Translations under genes and position numbers: made by a program | NCBI RefSeq assembly: GCF_037975245.1 | Contig: NC_092576.1 | Location: 20,176,111-20,240,110 of the forward strand | From: Apostichopus japonicus | Taxonomy: Eukaryota > Echinodermata > Holothuroidea > Aspidochirotida > Stichopodidae | Length of the DNA stretch: 64,000 nt | Direction: 5' to 3' | Notes under the pieces: generated by a model | Databases searched by the model: none | What the model was told of the DNA's origin: nothing | Seen by the model: only the letters and a program-made list of their open reading frames with translations | Part shown: in pieces, positions 12,962 to 26,877 of the stretch | How positions within the stretch are numbered: the first letter of the stretch is position 1 | Layout of the letters: the number at the start of each line of letters is the position of its first letter

Positions 12962-13059
12962 TCAATTGTCTATGAGAAACTGATTTTGTTTTCGGAATAT
13001 ATTAGCTTCTAATAACATTATTGTTTGACATAACTCACAGTACAAAGTCCACACTAAGT
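12962..13059 (-). CDS. Gene 2, candidate last exon (end of PTP domain)
   Basis: After an acceptor-like CTTTGTTTTTCAAG the frame reads [18 protein letters not shown] and stops at TGA (12,962-12,964). The pattern resembles the final helix of PTP domains (QYxFxYxAxxxYL). The encoded sequence is unchanged in the right copy (57,218-57,315). However, this frame needs one carried-over base, whereas the preceding exon ends in phase 0, where splicing here would give an immediate stop. A missing small exon, another splice site or loss of the terminal helix are all possible. Confidence 0.35.
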
Positions 13060-16000
13060 CTTGAAAAACAAAGTCGGAGTCAATTAGTATCAGTAAGTGC
13101 AAACACTTGGCATAAGTAAAGTGGAAATTCCCAAAGACTATGAAAGTCAATGTCTAAAGAATACGGTGCTTACTAAAATTTATTACAACAATTCCCTCAT
13201 AATAAATATTACTTTTAATATTAGTTTTAACAAACTATAACATCAACTCAATTCTCGTCACAAAAAAACAGTGGTGTTATTGTTATGTACAACAGTGCGT
13301 TGGTGTTTGTCTATGCCAGAGAGTAGACAAATTGTAAAGGTGAATGTATTGGAAAATAGACTAGCGGTAATCTAAAAAAATACACTCAAATGTTTCTTTT
13401 CTAAGACATATTCAAATTAAAGTATGAGTAAAACCATCCTTTAATTATACCTGCATGGCAGTAGCTAGTCTGTGCTTTTAACTTCGAACTATATTGTTAT
13501 CTTAAAGTAACGTTCTTATCTTGGATATTTGCATTCGCCTTCTAGCATCTCAACTGGCGCCTGGGTTTAATGTGGGCTCGGTATGTCCGGGCTTCCTTTG
13601 CCCAACTAAAATAGTGCAGATAACAGTTGTTAACCACATTGGCCAATGCATAGGTCAACTTTATTGAAAATAAGGATACCCAACTATTTAGACTGAGAAC
13701 TGGTCATTTCTGTCCAAATTTATCTCTGGAAATTTATTACTTTTCAATAGTTTCCGCGCGTATGTTTGTTGTGTAAATGTGAATGAAAAGACTACTGAAG
13801 GGTAAAATACTATATAACACTACAATGCCATGCGTTTCTTGTTCTTCTTCTTTTGCGAAAATTCTCATTTTGCTTTACAGGTTGGGTAGAGGCGGGAGGT
13901 TACATGATGATGATAGTTTGCTATAATTTTATACACAAGTGCCAACAAAGCTACAGCTAATATTTACTGTATAATCATAAATATTGTTGTATTCATCGAC
14001 ATACCTTTGTGATAATCGCATTGGGGTTGCACACTTTAATATTTTTAACAGTGTCAAACACTTGTATCGTTTGTCGCGTCTTCATCCTGTTGATCTCAGA
14101 GCAAACAGTTACATAAATTCCACTTCTGGATGCGCCATTTCTACAAAACAAAATCCAAAAAAAAAACAATTTAGATACTATCAATGAGAACAGTAGTTAA
14201 TACTGGAAAAAGTTGAAGATGTAACATATTATATCACAGTTGACCTGAGACAAATTTTACTGATGTGATATTGCCTAGTAGAACAATACAGCAATATATC
14301 AGGTAAAACAACTACTTTGTGTACTTAGGATCATCAACTTAGAGAAAGCTGAGACGGTTGTACTGCTTGCATTGGGTAAACACTGATGCAAACAGTTTTG
14401 CTGTTTTACTTTGTCTTTTTAATTTTACAATTATTATCTATTTTGTTATATTTGTTCTCTCCGGAAGCAATTATGATGTAATTTACATGTTTGTTTACGT
14501 GTTACAACTTCAATACTGGATTAAGAACTTACATGCAATGAATTAATGTTGCACCACGACTTCCAAATCCTGTAGCTGCGATGAAATTTATAAGGGGTGT
14601 TAGGCTATCACCACTCTTTGGCCAGTTGTTTAGAATAAAGCGATTAACCTTGATAGATTCCTGAAAGCAAAATGTATGGAACAATATCGCTCTTCACAAG
14701 GTTTCCCTTCGATTTGAAGTTAGTGTTGAATGCCTTATTATCATGCTAAATAATAATGATAAAGTAAGTATATACAAACAATTTATAAGCATATTAGGGT
14801 CTTACCCGATACGATCGGTGGGCAACCTGACACTGATGGATTGTATAAAGTTGTTTTTTCTCAATGAGGCACGTGGATATTGTCATTGTTCCGATCTTGA
14901 TGTCGTTTACATCTGGCCAATATTTTATAGTATTCTGTGTTGTGATACAATTAAAAACATATTGTTGACAGATTTCAACAAACAGATGTGCCATGCAGAT
15001 CAGAATCCTTCACATATTGATATCAGTATGACTACAGCAATTATTTGGTTCCCAAAGTAAAAGTAAGCTTACGAAAGAATTGTTCCAATGTTACTAACGT
15101 AATGAAAATACAACCAGAAGAGACTAGTAATATCAGTTTTCTGCGCAAACGTTCGAAGCGAGAAATATTAAAACTTATAAGAATAGTATGATATAGCCTA
15201 ATTGAATGAATTACATGATTTCCTGAGTCTGACTCATTCAACATAATAATCGTCTGACATTGATAGTCAAACACTAGTCGCCAAAAGTCTTCAACAGTAT
15301 TCGGCAAAGGTGCCTGTGTCATAATCAAAGTTTGATTCAATCCAGGAATCTGTAGACAAAGAAATACACACAAAATTATCTTTAACAATATAATAATAGC
15401 GCTGTGATTATTCCATTTAACATCTCAAAGCAAACAAGAAGAAAATGAAAAAAAAAAACATCAGGTTGGTGGACCGCCTAACTATGTTACTTATTGTAGT
15501 TATTTAAAATGACGCTAAAGAATAATACTTCAGAGGAATTGTTCTGCTTTTAACAGAATAAGGTGCTCTTTTCAATGTTATTTAAATATTTTCAAGTGGA
15601 TACACGTGGTTGCGATCCCAGCAAAGCATTTTCTACATAGCGATAGCAATCATGTCTCGTATAGCTCAGGTGGGTAGTGTAAAGGATTTATTATTCTGAT
15701 TTCACTGGTTTGACTACCGAACTAGCCAAAATGTGTTTCTCGCTTTAGCTTCAACTTGAAGCACCGAATGCTTAACTATTTTAATACTTACATTCACGAC
15801 AGAAGCGTTAATGTAATCGTTGCCTCCCTGAGTGAGACACATGGATTTCAGCAAAGGTCGATGATTGTCCACTGGGAAAAGAAGTTTTAATATGACATTA
15901 AATGGACTACATAGAGAAGTGATAGGCTATTCTCAACAATTTAAGTTGTGTCTGACAATCCAGTTTTCGCTATTTTAGCTAGTCTATGTTTACTGTTCCG

Positions 16001-19000
16001 CTTTACTAAGTTTGTTGTCAACTGTTGACGCTTTGACCGTAATTCCTAAGTTCATCAGCTGTCAGACGAATACATGTTGTCATATTCATTGGCATCAATT
16101 TAAACCTTTCATGAGACGTTTGACAAATTAAACTGACATTTCACCCTGTTAAAAATATGAATATTATGCAAGGGTTTATAGTTATTTAAATGAATATTTA
16201 TACATGTGTTTGGTTATTATCTTGTAACATGCAGTTTTCATTAATTTGTTCTTCCTCGTCGAGGTACTCACGTGGCACAATATCTCCAAATCTGTTCTTG
16301 TGCAAGTTTTCAGGGGATGCCCCAGAGAATGAGATAGCATTTGTGCTGGGACTTATTTCTTCCAAACTCTGAACATAAACACAAAGACAATATTTTACAG
16401 TAATTACTTAACAAGAAATGTTGCCTCATAATTAAGAGCCAGTGAAAATAAAATATTAAGTTTATGTGATATTTATTATCTCTTGTATAAAATGACAAGA
16501 TTTTTGTGGAAAATGACAATACCATAATGAATGTCAATTTCCGCATGGCATTTTGTGTTCCTCAGATGGTAACAACATATGTCAAAACAGTTTAAACGAA
16601 TACACGTATTAGTCTTTGTATCGGGTGCAATTTGCTTCTACCCGATAATGGTATCTGTATCTGTTTTGTCATATTTCGTGTGTGTGGTTTTCCTCTCCTG
16701 CTTGTTGAGAACATACATATCTTCGGTTAGTATATTAATATTTAACTGTTGTATCTCTCAAATAATCGCTGTGTGTTCATGCAGTTTGCACAATGTACAT
16801 ACTGTTCCAGTTTTGCTCTTTCAATGACATTTCTCTTGCACATATATATAGGAGCAAGACATTTCAACAATGGGCATATTTTTATCCTTTAGTTAGCTGA
16901 GTAAATGAGTTCGTATTTGCAGGGTTAAGTCAATGGGTAATGTTGTGCAACTATTGCAGAAACTGGATTCATGACAACGGTACTGAATAGCTGATTATTC
17001 TATAATGTCTCTATGTTAAACCTTTCTCACAACCTGTGAGACAACAGTTATTTATTCAGTGTAGTACTTAACCCACGGACGACGCCATGTTGTTATGATA
17101 TGAACGTATGGTGACAGTTTTTTTTTCTTCTAAATACTGGCAATTTTCTTGTAACCGATACTATCTCGCCAAGTCCACGCTAAACAAACCGATCGCCATG
17201 GACAGGGCGATTGTTATTTTCGTAATTATTTTTTCTAGGTTAAATTTCTCATAGACGCCCTATATTAATAATATCCTATAGGCAATCAACGACCATTTAA
17301 GTTACTCAAGACTCTATGTGATTGCATGATATCATTATGCCTATGTAACTTTCCTTTACTCATATGTTACCCTCTAAAATGACACAAGACATTTTTTAAT
17401 CGATGTCCTTAAAATAAAACATATTAAGCTTGAATATGTGCCCAACCTGTCGACAATTGCATAACAGTAATTTCACCTCTACTTGTTTTGAATGATTTTT
17501 GCGTCATGTATTTATCATCACCTTAAAGGTAGCCGATATCATTTCTTTAGCAGTAGAACTTCTCATGAACAACGGAAACCTGGAAATTGCCATCGGTTTC
17601 CTAAGAGAAAATTCATCATCAGTATTGTTTTGGTACACTTGGACATCTTCCATGTTTTCGCATTTGTTGCTTTCTTGTTTTGCTTGAGCGCCTCCATCTT
17701 TTCGAGAAGAAGGAATTTCATTTCCATCAGTGGTGTCATCATTTCCTGTGGCTGACAGGATGCATTCCTCGTGTTTCTTAGAAGGAACAAAGCGTACCAC
17801 GTTGGTATGCCCACTATCTTTGCTCACATTTTCATAGGCAAAAGGGGCTTCGTTTGTAACCTCTGTAAGAATGGAAAATTATTTTTAATGAATACATATT
17901 AAACAAATAATGCAGGTGGTATGAACAATCACGCTCATTGTTTTAGCAGTTGGTCGAAGAAAATAAAATATAATGCAATTGCTCAATGGGAAAAACAAGT
18001 TATTTTAATATCAACGATGGCTCATAGATGGGTCATTGCGAATCAACGACATAAACTCATTTCACAGCAAGTGACACATTCACTCATTTAATATTTTGTA
18101 CTAAATGATGATTGAACAAACGTGGACTGCAACCCTTTATTTGGTATAATAGCAGTTTACTGAAAAGAGAGGATCAAATCTTATAAGACATTGATGGTTT
18201 TGTGTTTATGTTTTACTGATCTAAATGTATTAATAATGTAAACATTATGTGAACTGGCGGCAGTTAAGAAAAACATTGACTATAACGGGTTCAGAACAGT
18301 GAAATCATTAATGCGAGAAATGTAAGACTGCGATTTCGAAACCAACATATGTGCTTGGTCTTTATGAATGGTGTTAGTGTCTCCTGAAAATAAACAGCTT
18401 TGATAGTACTAAAGGCTCTTGATAAAATAAAATAGTAAATCTTTAAGGCCAATAGTATAGTGCAGCGTTGTTTGGCATTATATGTAGACAGATCTAATTA
18501 AACCCTACAAGAAACTTACAAACTTACCTTTTGAGTCGTCTGCTTGTCGTTCCACAGTGTTAGGTTTGGATGTAGATCTCCTATATTTCCATATTCTTGA
18601 AAGGAAAAAATAAATAAATTAATGAAAATTATAGCGTAACATCTAACCATGGCAACGTTTTCAGTGACTCACCCGTAAACTGCAAGTAGAGCAATTATTG
18701 CGAGAGAGACCGTTCCAATTGTAACACCAACAATTAATCCAACGGATCCTGAAGGGAAGAACAAACGTTTATATCATGAAGTTTCCTTTGATTGTTAGTA
18801 AAGAGGCGGATGTATATAGTAATGTTTCAGTTGATTGTTAGTTAAGGTGCGGATGTTTATAGTAATGTTTCCATGGTGACCAGCATTTGCCAGATATGAT
18901 TATTTCACATCGTAACGTTATAATGCTACCATTATCATACGACTGATCTACAAAGACGTCTAATAGTAATAATTATAATATGGGTAACCAATGACAGCAG

Positions 19001-22000
19001 TTTCAACATATTTTACTTGAGAATGGAGTAAAAACAACCAAGTAAATTTAAATGAATTTGTTTTTGTGATTTATCTAGTTCTCACACATACTATTGACAA
19101 TGATCACAGCATAACGTAATGTTCGGGGTCGCTACGATAAACTAGGACGTAGACGAAATAGTTAATGAACTTTTTTATAAAGTTCAATGTTGCTCGAATC
19201 AGTAAGAAGTTGTTGTACTAACCAGTATCAGGCAAATTTGTTTTCACCATTTCCAAGATTGGACCGGGGGGTCCATCCCCATTTGGCCCTTCTCTCACAG
19301 CTTTAACCCTGAAGTCATAGTTTATGTCTGGTTCAAGTGACGTAATTATCACAGCATAATTATCTTGATTATTGCTTGCATTTATTCTTATAAAGGTACT
19401 TGGCCAATCTCCGCTCTCCGACAGCTTGGTTAGTAACCAATACTCAACCACTGGGGGAGTCCCAACGTCGCCATCCCATTCCGGCCAGGTAATTGTTAGC
19501 GAATTTGAGCTGCTTACGCTAGCAGCTGGAACTTCTTGGTATTCTGGAAGTCCTTAATAAACAAAAAACCACTACAAATTTAGTAAAAATTAATATAAAT
19601 AATAAACATCAGCCTTTGCAAACAGTCATATGGTTACGAATTTCAAGACAAACACAACAACAACATTATAACATCAAAAGTGACAAGAAAAGGTAAGTAC
19701 ATATCAATATTTTTTATTTCGATGTTATGTCGGACGAAAGGATCGTTTCTGCGCAATAAACAATCATTGAGCAATTTTGCTGGTAATGTTGTGCAACTGT
19801 GATCATGTGACTGATTTATAAAATTGCGAACTTTAACCAGCTCATCACATTGCCCTAGCTCAGTTAATTTATTTCTTATTCGAAAGCGCCACACAAAATC
19901 AGTTTAGCTCTTCAGTGTCATTAAGGAGTAGTAACGTTAAATATAACAGGCGTGAAAGTACTGACTTTTTGGCAGACTAACAGTTAAAGACACAGGGGAC
20001 AAAAAACAGTTCCGTGACGGATAATACTGAATCGTTGTCGTACTTTCCTATCGTTGGATAAAAATTCCTAGACTTCTTAAAGCATACCAACTAGGCAATC
20101 CATACATTATGCCCTATGACGTAGGGCTAGGTAATTTACTTTAAAAATAGTCGAACGAAATTGTTGTAAGATTAACAAACATACTTGGAACAAAGTAGTA
20201 AATTATATTACTACTGGAACTTTCTCCTGTAACCGTCTTTAGTGTCATGTGGATGCTGTAATTTCCTTCTACTTTGAGACCAGTCAACGTGAAAGAGGTG
20301 CTAGCAGGATCTGTTACCTCATATATGCCTACATGTGGCGGCTCCAAGTTAATTGATGCATAGTAGATAGTTAACAAAGTCAAACCAGTAATACATGAAC
20401 TGCTATCAGTCTGAAGCAAGGTAAAAACGGAACGGATTAAAATTAACTTTGAATTGTAAAACATTGAGTGGTCTTATGCTTTAGGCAAATCAATTCCCAC
20501 TATATTTTTGCACCACCTTGTTTATCAAAGTGTAAAAAAGCTTTACTCTACAAGATTTCTCCTTGAAAATAAAAACGTCCCTTAATGCTGCGGTATGTTC
20601 TCGTACCCACTATTAGGTAAGGCAAAAGCAAGAGTAATACCTATATATATATACAGGTGAAATATAGGTAATCTGCAGCAGACTCAAAGCAACCCTCATG
20701 GCCCAGTAAATTAGGTTAACAACACTGTTGCTTCCGATCTACAATACATTCATGAACTTCAAAAAAAGTTCATTTTTAAATATTTCATTTCGGCACCAAA
20801 ACTACAGCTATGATGTTAAATAACAAAAACCACGTTATTTCTTATTCCACAAATAATGACATAATAATATACGTGAAGAATAACATGATATTTGCATTGA
20901 CAATAAAATTATGTGCACCTTCCAAGATATTTTCACATTTTCCTGATCTTCTCCAGCGACTTCTGCCGTAACATTCATTGGGCCATCTTGATATGCTTGT
21001 GTAAATATGAAACAATGGAAACTAAAAGTAAGACCAAAAAAATGAAATAAAGTCAATAAATTTGGAGCCATATTTTCAAATATACATGTGAAGCTTTCTA
21101 TAGTATGTGATAAATGATGACACCCAGCTTCAGGAAATTTAATCATTCGTATTTCGGTTTAAAAGGAGCCCCAGAAATAACTCGTTTGGTGAGATCAGAG
21201 TCTTACTACTTTCAAACGCACCTCTTCCGTTAGGTAATATCAACGACTACTTGGCTACGTACGTCATTAGAGCAGTTGGAGTTCTCCGGTGTAAAAACCT
21301 TTTGTAATTCTCGGTGTGGTTTACATAGTATCATACAAGTAGTTTCATCAGTGTCACTGAAATAACCATGTATACCTTAGATTAAGGTTCACTGACCGTG
21401 CAGACGCAGCAATTCTATTGAAGTTTATTTGTAGTGATAAAGAATACGTAAAACTATTGAACTTACGCAGAACTTCAGGTACAAACTATTTTTCTGGTAA
21501 TATGTATGCACTTTTTGGGAATAATAAAGTAACCATGAGTTGCAAAGTTTCATTGAGGTTCCTATGCTTTGTTATTAATCCTCAAACATGAAAATTAGGA
21601 GATGGGAATGTCCAAAATGTTGAATTTTTCTCAACCAGTTTATACCACATTTGAAATGTTGATATTTATTGATGAATTACAATTTAGCCACATTCACTGA
21701 AGTTCATAGTCTGGTCAACAAAGAAGATCAATGCCTAATATTTATTTTAGCATGTAAGAACTCAAATCTACCTATTTTTATTTTTAAATTTCGTGCTTAT
21801 GAGTCAATTTTGCCCCACACTTAATAAATATTTATTCAAAAAGAAAACATGAAAATGACATGGGAAATACTGACAAGGTCTACTAACTTTCCAGAAAGTA
21901 GTAGTGTTACTAGTTTCCGTATAGTTTACGAGGGATGTGTTAGGGGAATGAATCTGATGAATCTACCATCTTAGGTTTCATCGTTTAATGCGACTGAACA

Positions 22001-25000
22001 ATCATCATGCTAAGTTCACATAGGCCTACCTCGTAATGTTGATATACCTTATAGCTAAATTTAGAACCCCTAAATTACCGGAGCTTCACACATGGACACC
22101 AATTACGGCCCAGAGCTACATTCAAGAGACATTTAAGCATAAGTTAAGTGCTGCAGCTTCTGTTGCAGCTATGCAGTTTACGTAAAAAAGCATAGGATGA
22201 GGAGGTGGGTAGGAGGTGTTTCTTAGCCCCTAATTTTTACTGTGATGTGCAAGTTGTACTAGTGCATCAAACTTGCAAAATGTCCTCCCTGTCTGGTTGC
22301 TTGCTCCAACGTGCCCCCCCCCCCTTTTTACTTTTAAGCGCCATCACTAATTGGGACGATATAGACTTGTTCGTGTATAATTTACAGTTGAAATCATTTT
22401 CCACAATTTGCTAGATATACTGCTAGTTGAAATGACTGATTATCAGTGAGGTATTCGAGACATGTTATATCGAGAACTTGGGGACTGAGACCTCTCTTAA
22501 GTCATTACCATTGACAGCGTCAAACAAATTTGTTAATATGTATTATACTTTATGCAAATGTTTACGCATGACACAACATGGCGGTATCCTTTTAATAGCA
22601 GTAAAAATCGAGCAGTAGTTAACTAGTTACACCCTTCTTCTGAAAGGAATACTGAAAAAAATGGCTGCAGATCGAATATTTCAATCAAGCAGAACGATGC
22701 GACCACTTTTGCTGAGCAATAATTGTCGACGAGGCTAACTGTCATTGAAATGTTATCCACCTGCAATAATAATGTAATGATGTAAAAATATTTGATTTGA
22801 CAGACAAATAAAAAATGTTATGAATAAATACGTACACATTTGGTGAATATTAAAGGCCAAGCGACATGCATCGAAATATTCGAATATATCACCTACCTTA
22901 TTTCGTAATTGTAGTTATCATGTCACAGTCGGCGGAAACACAAGCACAATAAAAAAAATTGTTTGCGTAATACTGTACATATGTAAACTTTTAAGAACCA
23001 AGGAAAATTGCTGTTTCAACAGGCTTTAACAGGAAATTTATGGAAGGGAAATTTATGGAAGGGAAAATTATTTATAAGTCAAAAATATCTTACTTACATT
23101 GTAAAAAAACCCAACAATGTTAGCCTCTAGAAAGACGATACCTAATTACAGTAGAAATTTGGGAAGGATCATCAGCCTATAGTATCATGTATACAGAGCT
23201 AAACACGCGCCGAGAAATCTACATGTTTCTCACGTGCATATCCATGACAGACGAGAAAACGGTAGCATGCTAGGTACTTTACAGTTTGGTCAGGGACATT
23301 TTATCCACTGTTACTTCAGGACCCGAAAGCAAAACTCAGAAATAATTTAATAAAATCATAACTAAGTAAGTTTTTATGTATCCAAATCAATAGGGTTTTG
23401 CTGGGGTACGGGGTATCTTTGTTCCAAGTATCAAAGCATACTGCTTCCAAATTTCTTGAGATTTCATGTTTACCCAGCCTGAACGTCACATCCACACCTA
23501 CAGACATCCGAACACACGCCACCGCCATTGCATTGGTTACAATTAACATTTAAAATGAAAATCCGAGTTTGTAGGTTTATGAGAGCTGGTAAATCCGTAA
23601 AGGAACCTTTAGTGTCAATACGCTTTCAGTTTTCAGTGACATAGCACTTGAAGGTTTTTTTAGAAGAGGTAAAATGGGGAGGGTTACTGTGATAATAATG
23701 CTATGCTGATATACAACACAAAACAAATACCATTTATTACAATTTATAAATAAAAGGTTGCAACGGCTTAAGTATATTGTCAAGTGGCAAAAAAAAGTAA
23801 TCAATAACAGTAAACACAATGCAATAACATTCTGGCAAGTTATGCGGTCAATAATCATCTGCTTGCACGTAAAAAATAACATGACAGATACAATTATTAA
23901 AATGCATTGTGATTTAGTATGATGGTGCGAAATACCTGCACAAATGGTAGTAGCATTCAGCGCTGGACTCTTTGGACCTTCTCCCTTCTCTCCTTCTCTT
24001 ACTGCTGCTACACAGAATGAGTATCTTTCCTCTGGTATGAGGGCCGTAAAGGTGAAATTCAATGTCTTGATAGATGTAGACGTATCCTGGATAGACCAAT
24101 TCAGTCCTGATGCCAGCTTGTAGTAAGGCATATACCCGATGACAGGAGGGTCCCCATCTTCATTTTCTTCATCCCAGGCTGACCAGCTGATGGTGACTGT
24201 TGAATCCGTTATTAAATCTGCTTTTGGAGCAGATTGCAGTAAAGGGAGATCTAGAAGCCCAAATGGGAAAGACGAATTACAGATTATCTACTGGAAGAAA
24301 TCATTGTTGACTGTATAATGTTACGTCAGACGTGAGCATGGTTTATCGCTATAAACAATGAACACTATAATAATATTAAAGAATGAGTAATTGTCATCAT
24401 GTTTACAGGTGGTGATGGAGTATAGTATTGAAGTCAGTTGTGTAATAAAATTTCTATAAAGCAGTGTACAATAAAGTGTTATTAATGGCTATTCATAGTT
24501 TGCAATCAGCTGTAATTTTTACTTATGAGATATTGTTGACATACTATGACATGTGATCATGTGAATGTGCTCGGAACAATTACACAAAGAATATAGTTCA
24601 AGAAACATTGCCTTTGGATATATCGTATTTCAGAGGTTTGATTCTTACACAAGTTGATTTCACTAACATCCATCTGTACCAAAACAATATGACATTGGTA
24701 CTCATCAAACTACATGAACTAGCTTAAAACATTATAAGGTCCAACAGCATTGATGCTGAAAATTATTTTGCCTAACATAGTTTTCAAATTAAAAGTTAAG
24801 TAAAATAAAGAAGAAAATATTTAAGTTCAGCTACACTAATGGTACAGTGTAATAATAGTTAAGTTAAATAGTAACTTGAACCTCAATTGATATACCACTA
24901 TCAACAGAGTAAAATGAAATGAAATCTCTAAATATAACTAAAATAAATAAATCAAGTGTGGTAGCATGAGAGTACGTGCTACATTACTTACTTTCCAATT

Positions 25001-26817
25001 GTCTTCTTTACAATAAGAGGTATTGTCATATCATGGTAAGTGTATATTATAACCATCCGCCTTTGAATCCGTCTTTCTATAGTGTTTCTTAGTCACTGTT
25101 ACAAAGTTGGAAACTGTTTGCCGAAGAGTGTTTAAAAGAAACAGAAAATTGAAGTTGTCGTCTTCCTGCTCAATGAAGAGACCACGGTTGACACCTTGAG
25201 TGCTAATGTAACCTATGCAATTATGCTACTCACCAAATACATCTATAGTTATGTTATATACTGCATATCTGTTGCCATCTTTCCTCAGCTGACAGTAAAG
25301 TGTCTGTCCATCTGTGACATTGTCTACTAGGAATGGAGCGGTTCTTGTTGTTGCATTACCAAAAATATAATCAGGAGAAATACCATTGTCATCTAAATTC
25401 TCATGATGTCTTGACAGAACAAAATCTAACTGATTAATGTCTGAAGGACTTGGACCCTTAGCTGCTGTGCAAGTCACAGGAGCTGTTACTCCGGGATTTT
25501 TACGGGTATAGGAGGCATCTATTAGACCTTAAATGAGGAAAGAATGAGAAACACTCATAGCAGTCTTTATAACACATCAGATTATACTCTGCTAGGACCA
25601 CAACATTTTACCAGTATTTTCATTGCAATGCACAGAAAATGCTTTGCTGAAAATGAACTGATATTAAAAATATAATATGTTGATTATACAGAAATGAAAA
25701 TGAGATAATATTGTGATGAGAATATACTGCTATTGTGAAGTGCAATGTTTTGAGCATCACATACCGAATTTATAAAATGAAATAATGATTATATAGAAAG
25801 AATAACTGAAAACAAACCTTAAGCATATTGCAACCCCACCCCCGCCACTCTCCTCAATTTTCAAGGAGTACACCTATAGTAATATATGCAGAGACAAACG
25901 ATTTGTGTGCTTGACTCAACCCTGGATTGTCATAAACTTAATGATATAAAGCAGTATGAAAAAGCAATGATATAAAACATTACAAACCGTAAATTGACCC
26001 AAATTCCATTTGTAGTGTCACTCGCATGCAAAGTTAGTTGCTTAATAATGCACATAAATACACAGGAACAATTTAAACATGAATGCATGTTCCTTCAATT
26101 AAAATTCTCTATGTTACTGGTAACAGTGATTTATCATATACCCATTGATGTAGGCAGTATTAAAGAAACAAACTGATCTACATCTAACAAAACTAGAATT
26201 ATTTATTTAAATCAGCAACTGAAAAATAATTGATTGAGGCATTTCTTACAACCAAGTTCCCTACTTTGTAAAAAGAAAACAATTCGCACATTTACTACTG
26301 TCAATAAAACAGTCTGTGTTTCGTTTTCATTTATTGCGGGTAAAAAGCTTTACCATAACAATAATCAAGCTCAAACAAGAACTATAGAAGGCAAATACTC
26401 CTCGCGTCACCTATAGCAATGAATCATGTTAGTATGGCATTTTTTTCTTCATGACTATCAACTTTTTTTCAAGCTTTCTTTAAATATCATTTCATATAAA
26501 CGAGAAACCATCCCGATGCAATCTTGACAGAATGTTTCTTACCTGTCTGACATAAGTTGGGTGAAAATAGTTCCACCCATTCAGGATTGCAACCTCCAGA
26601 GCAGCTTCCTGTTACTTTGTTACAGTAACTTTCTGAACAATGACAGTCACCCTCACAGCCGTACCCAAAGCGTGGCCCTAGGCATTCTGTAAATCAAAAT
26701 GCTCTACATTCATTCACTGTAATATTAACTATTGTAATATCTTTGTATATGATGCCCTCGTTAAATGTACTACCAATGAATCGAAAAGCAAAGATAGTCT
26801 GCACTCAATTGCTAACT

Positions 26818-26877
<60 letters not shown>

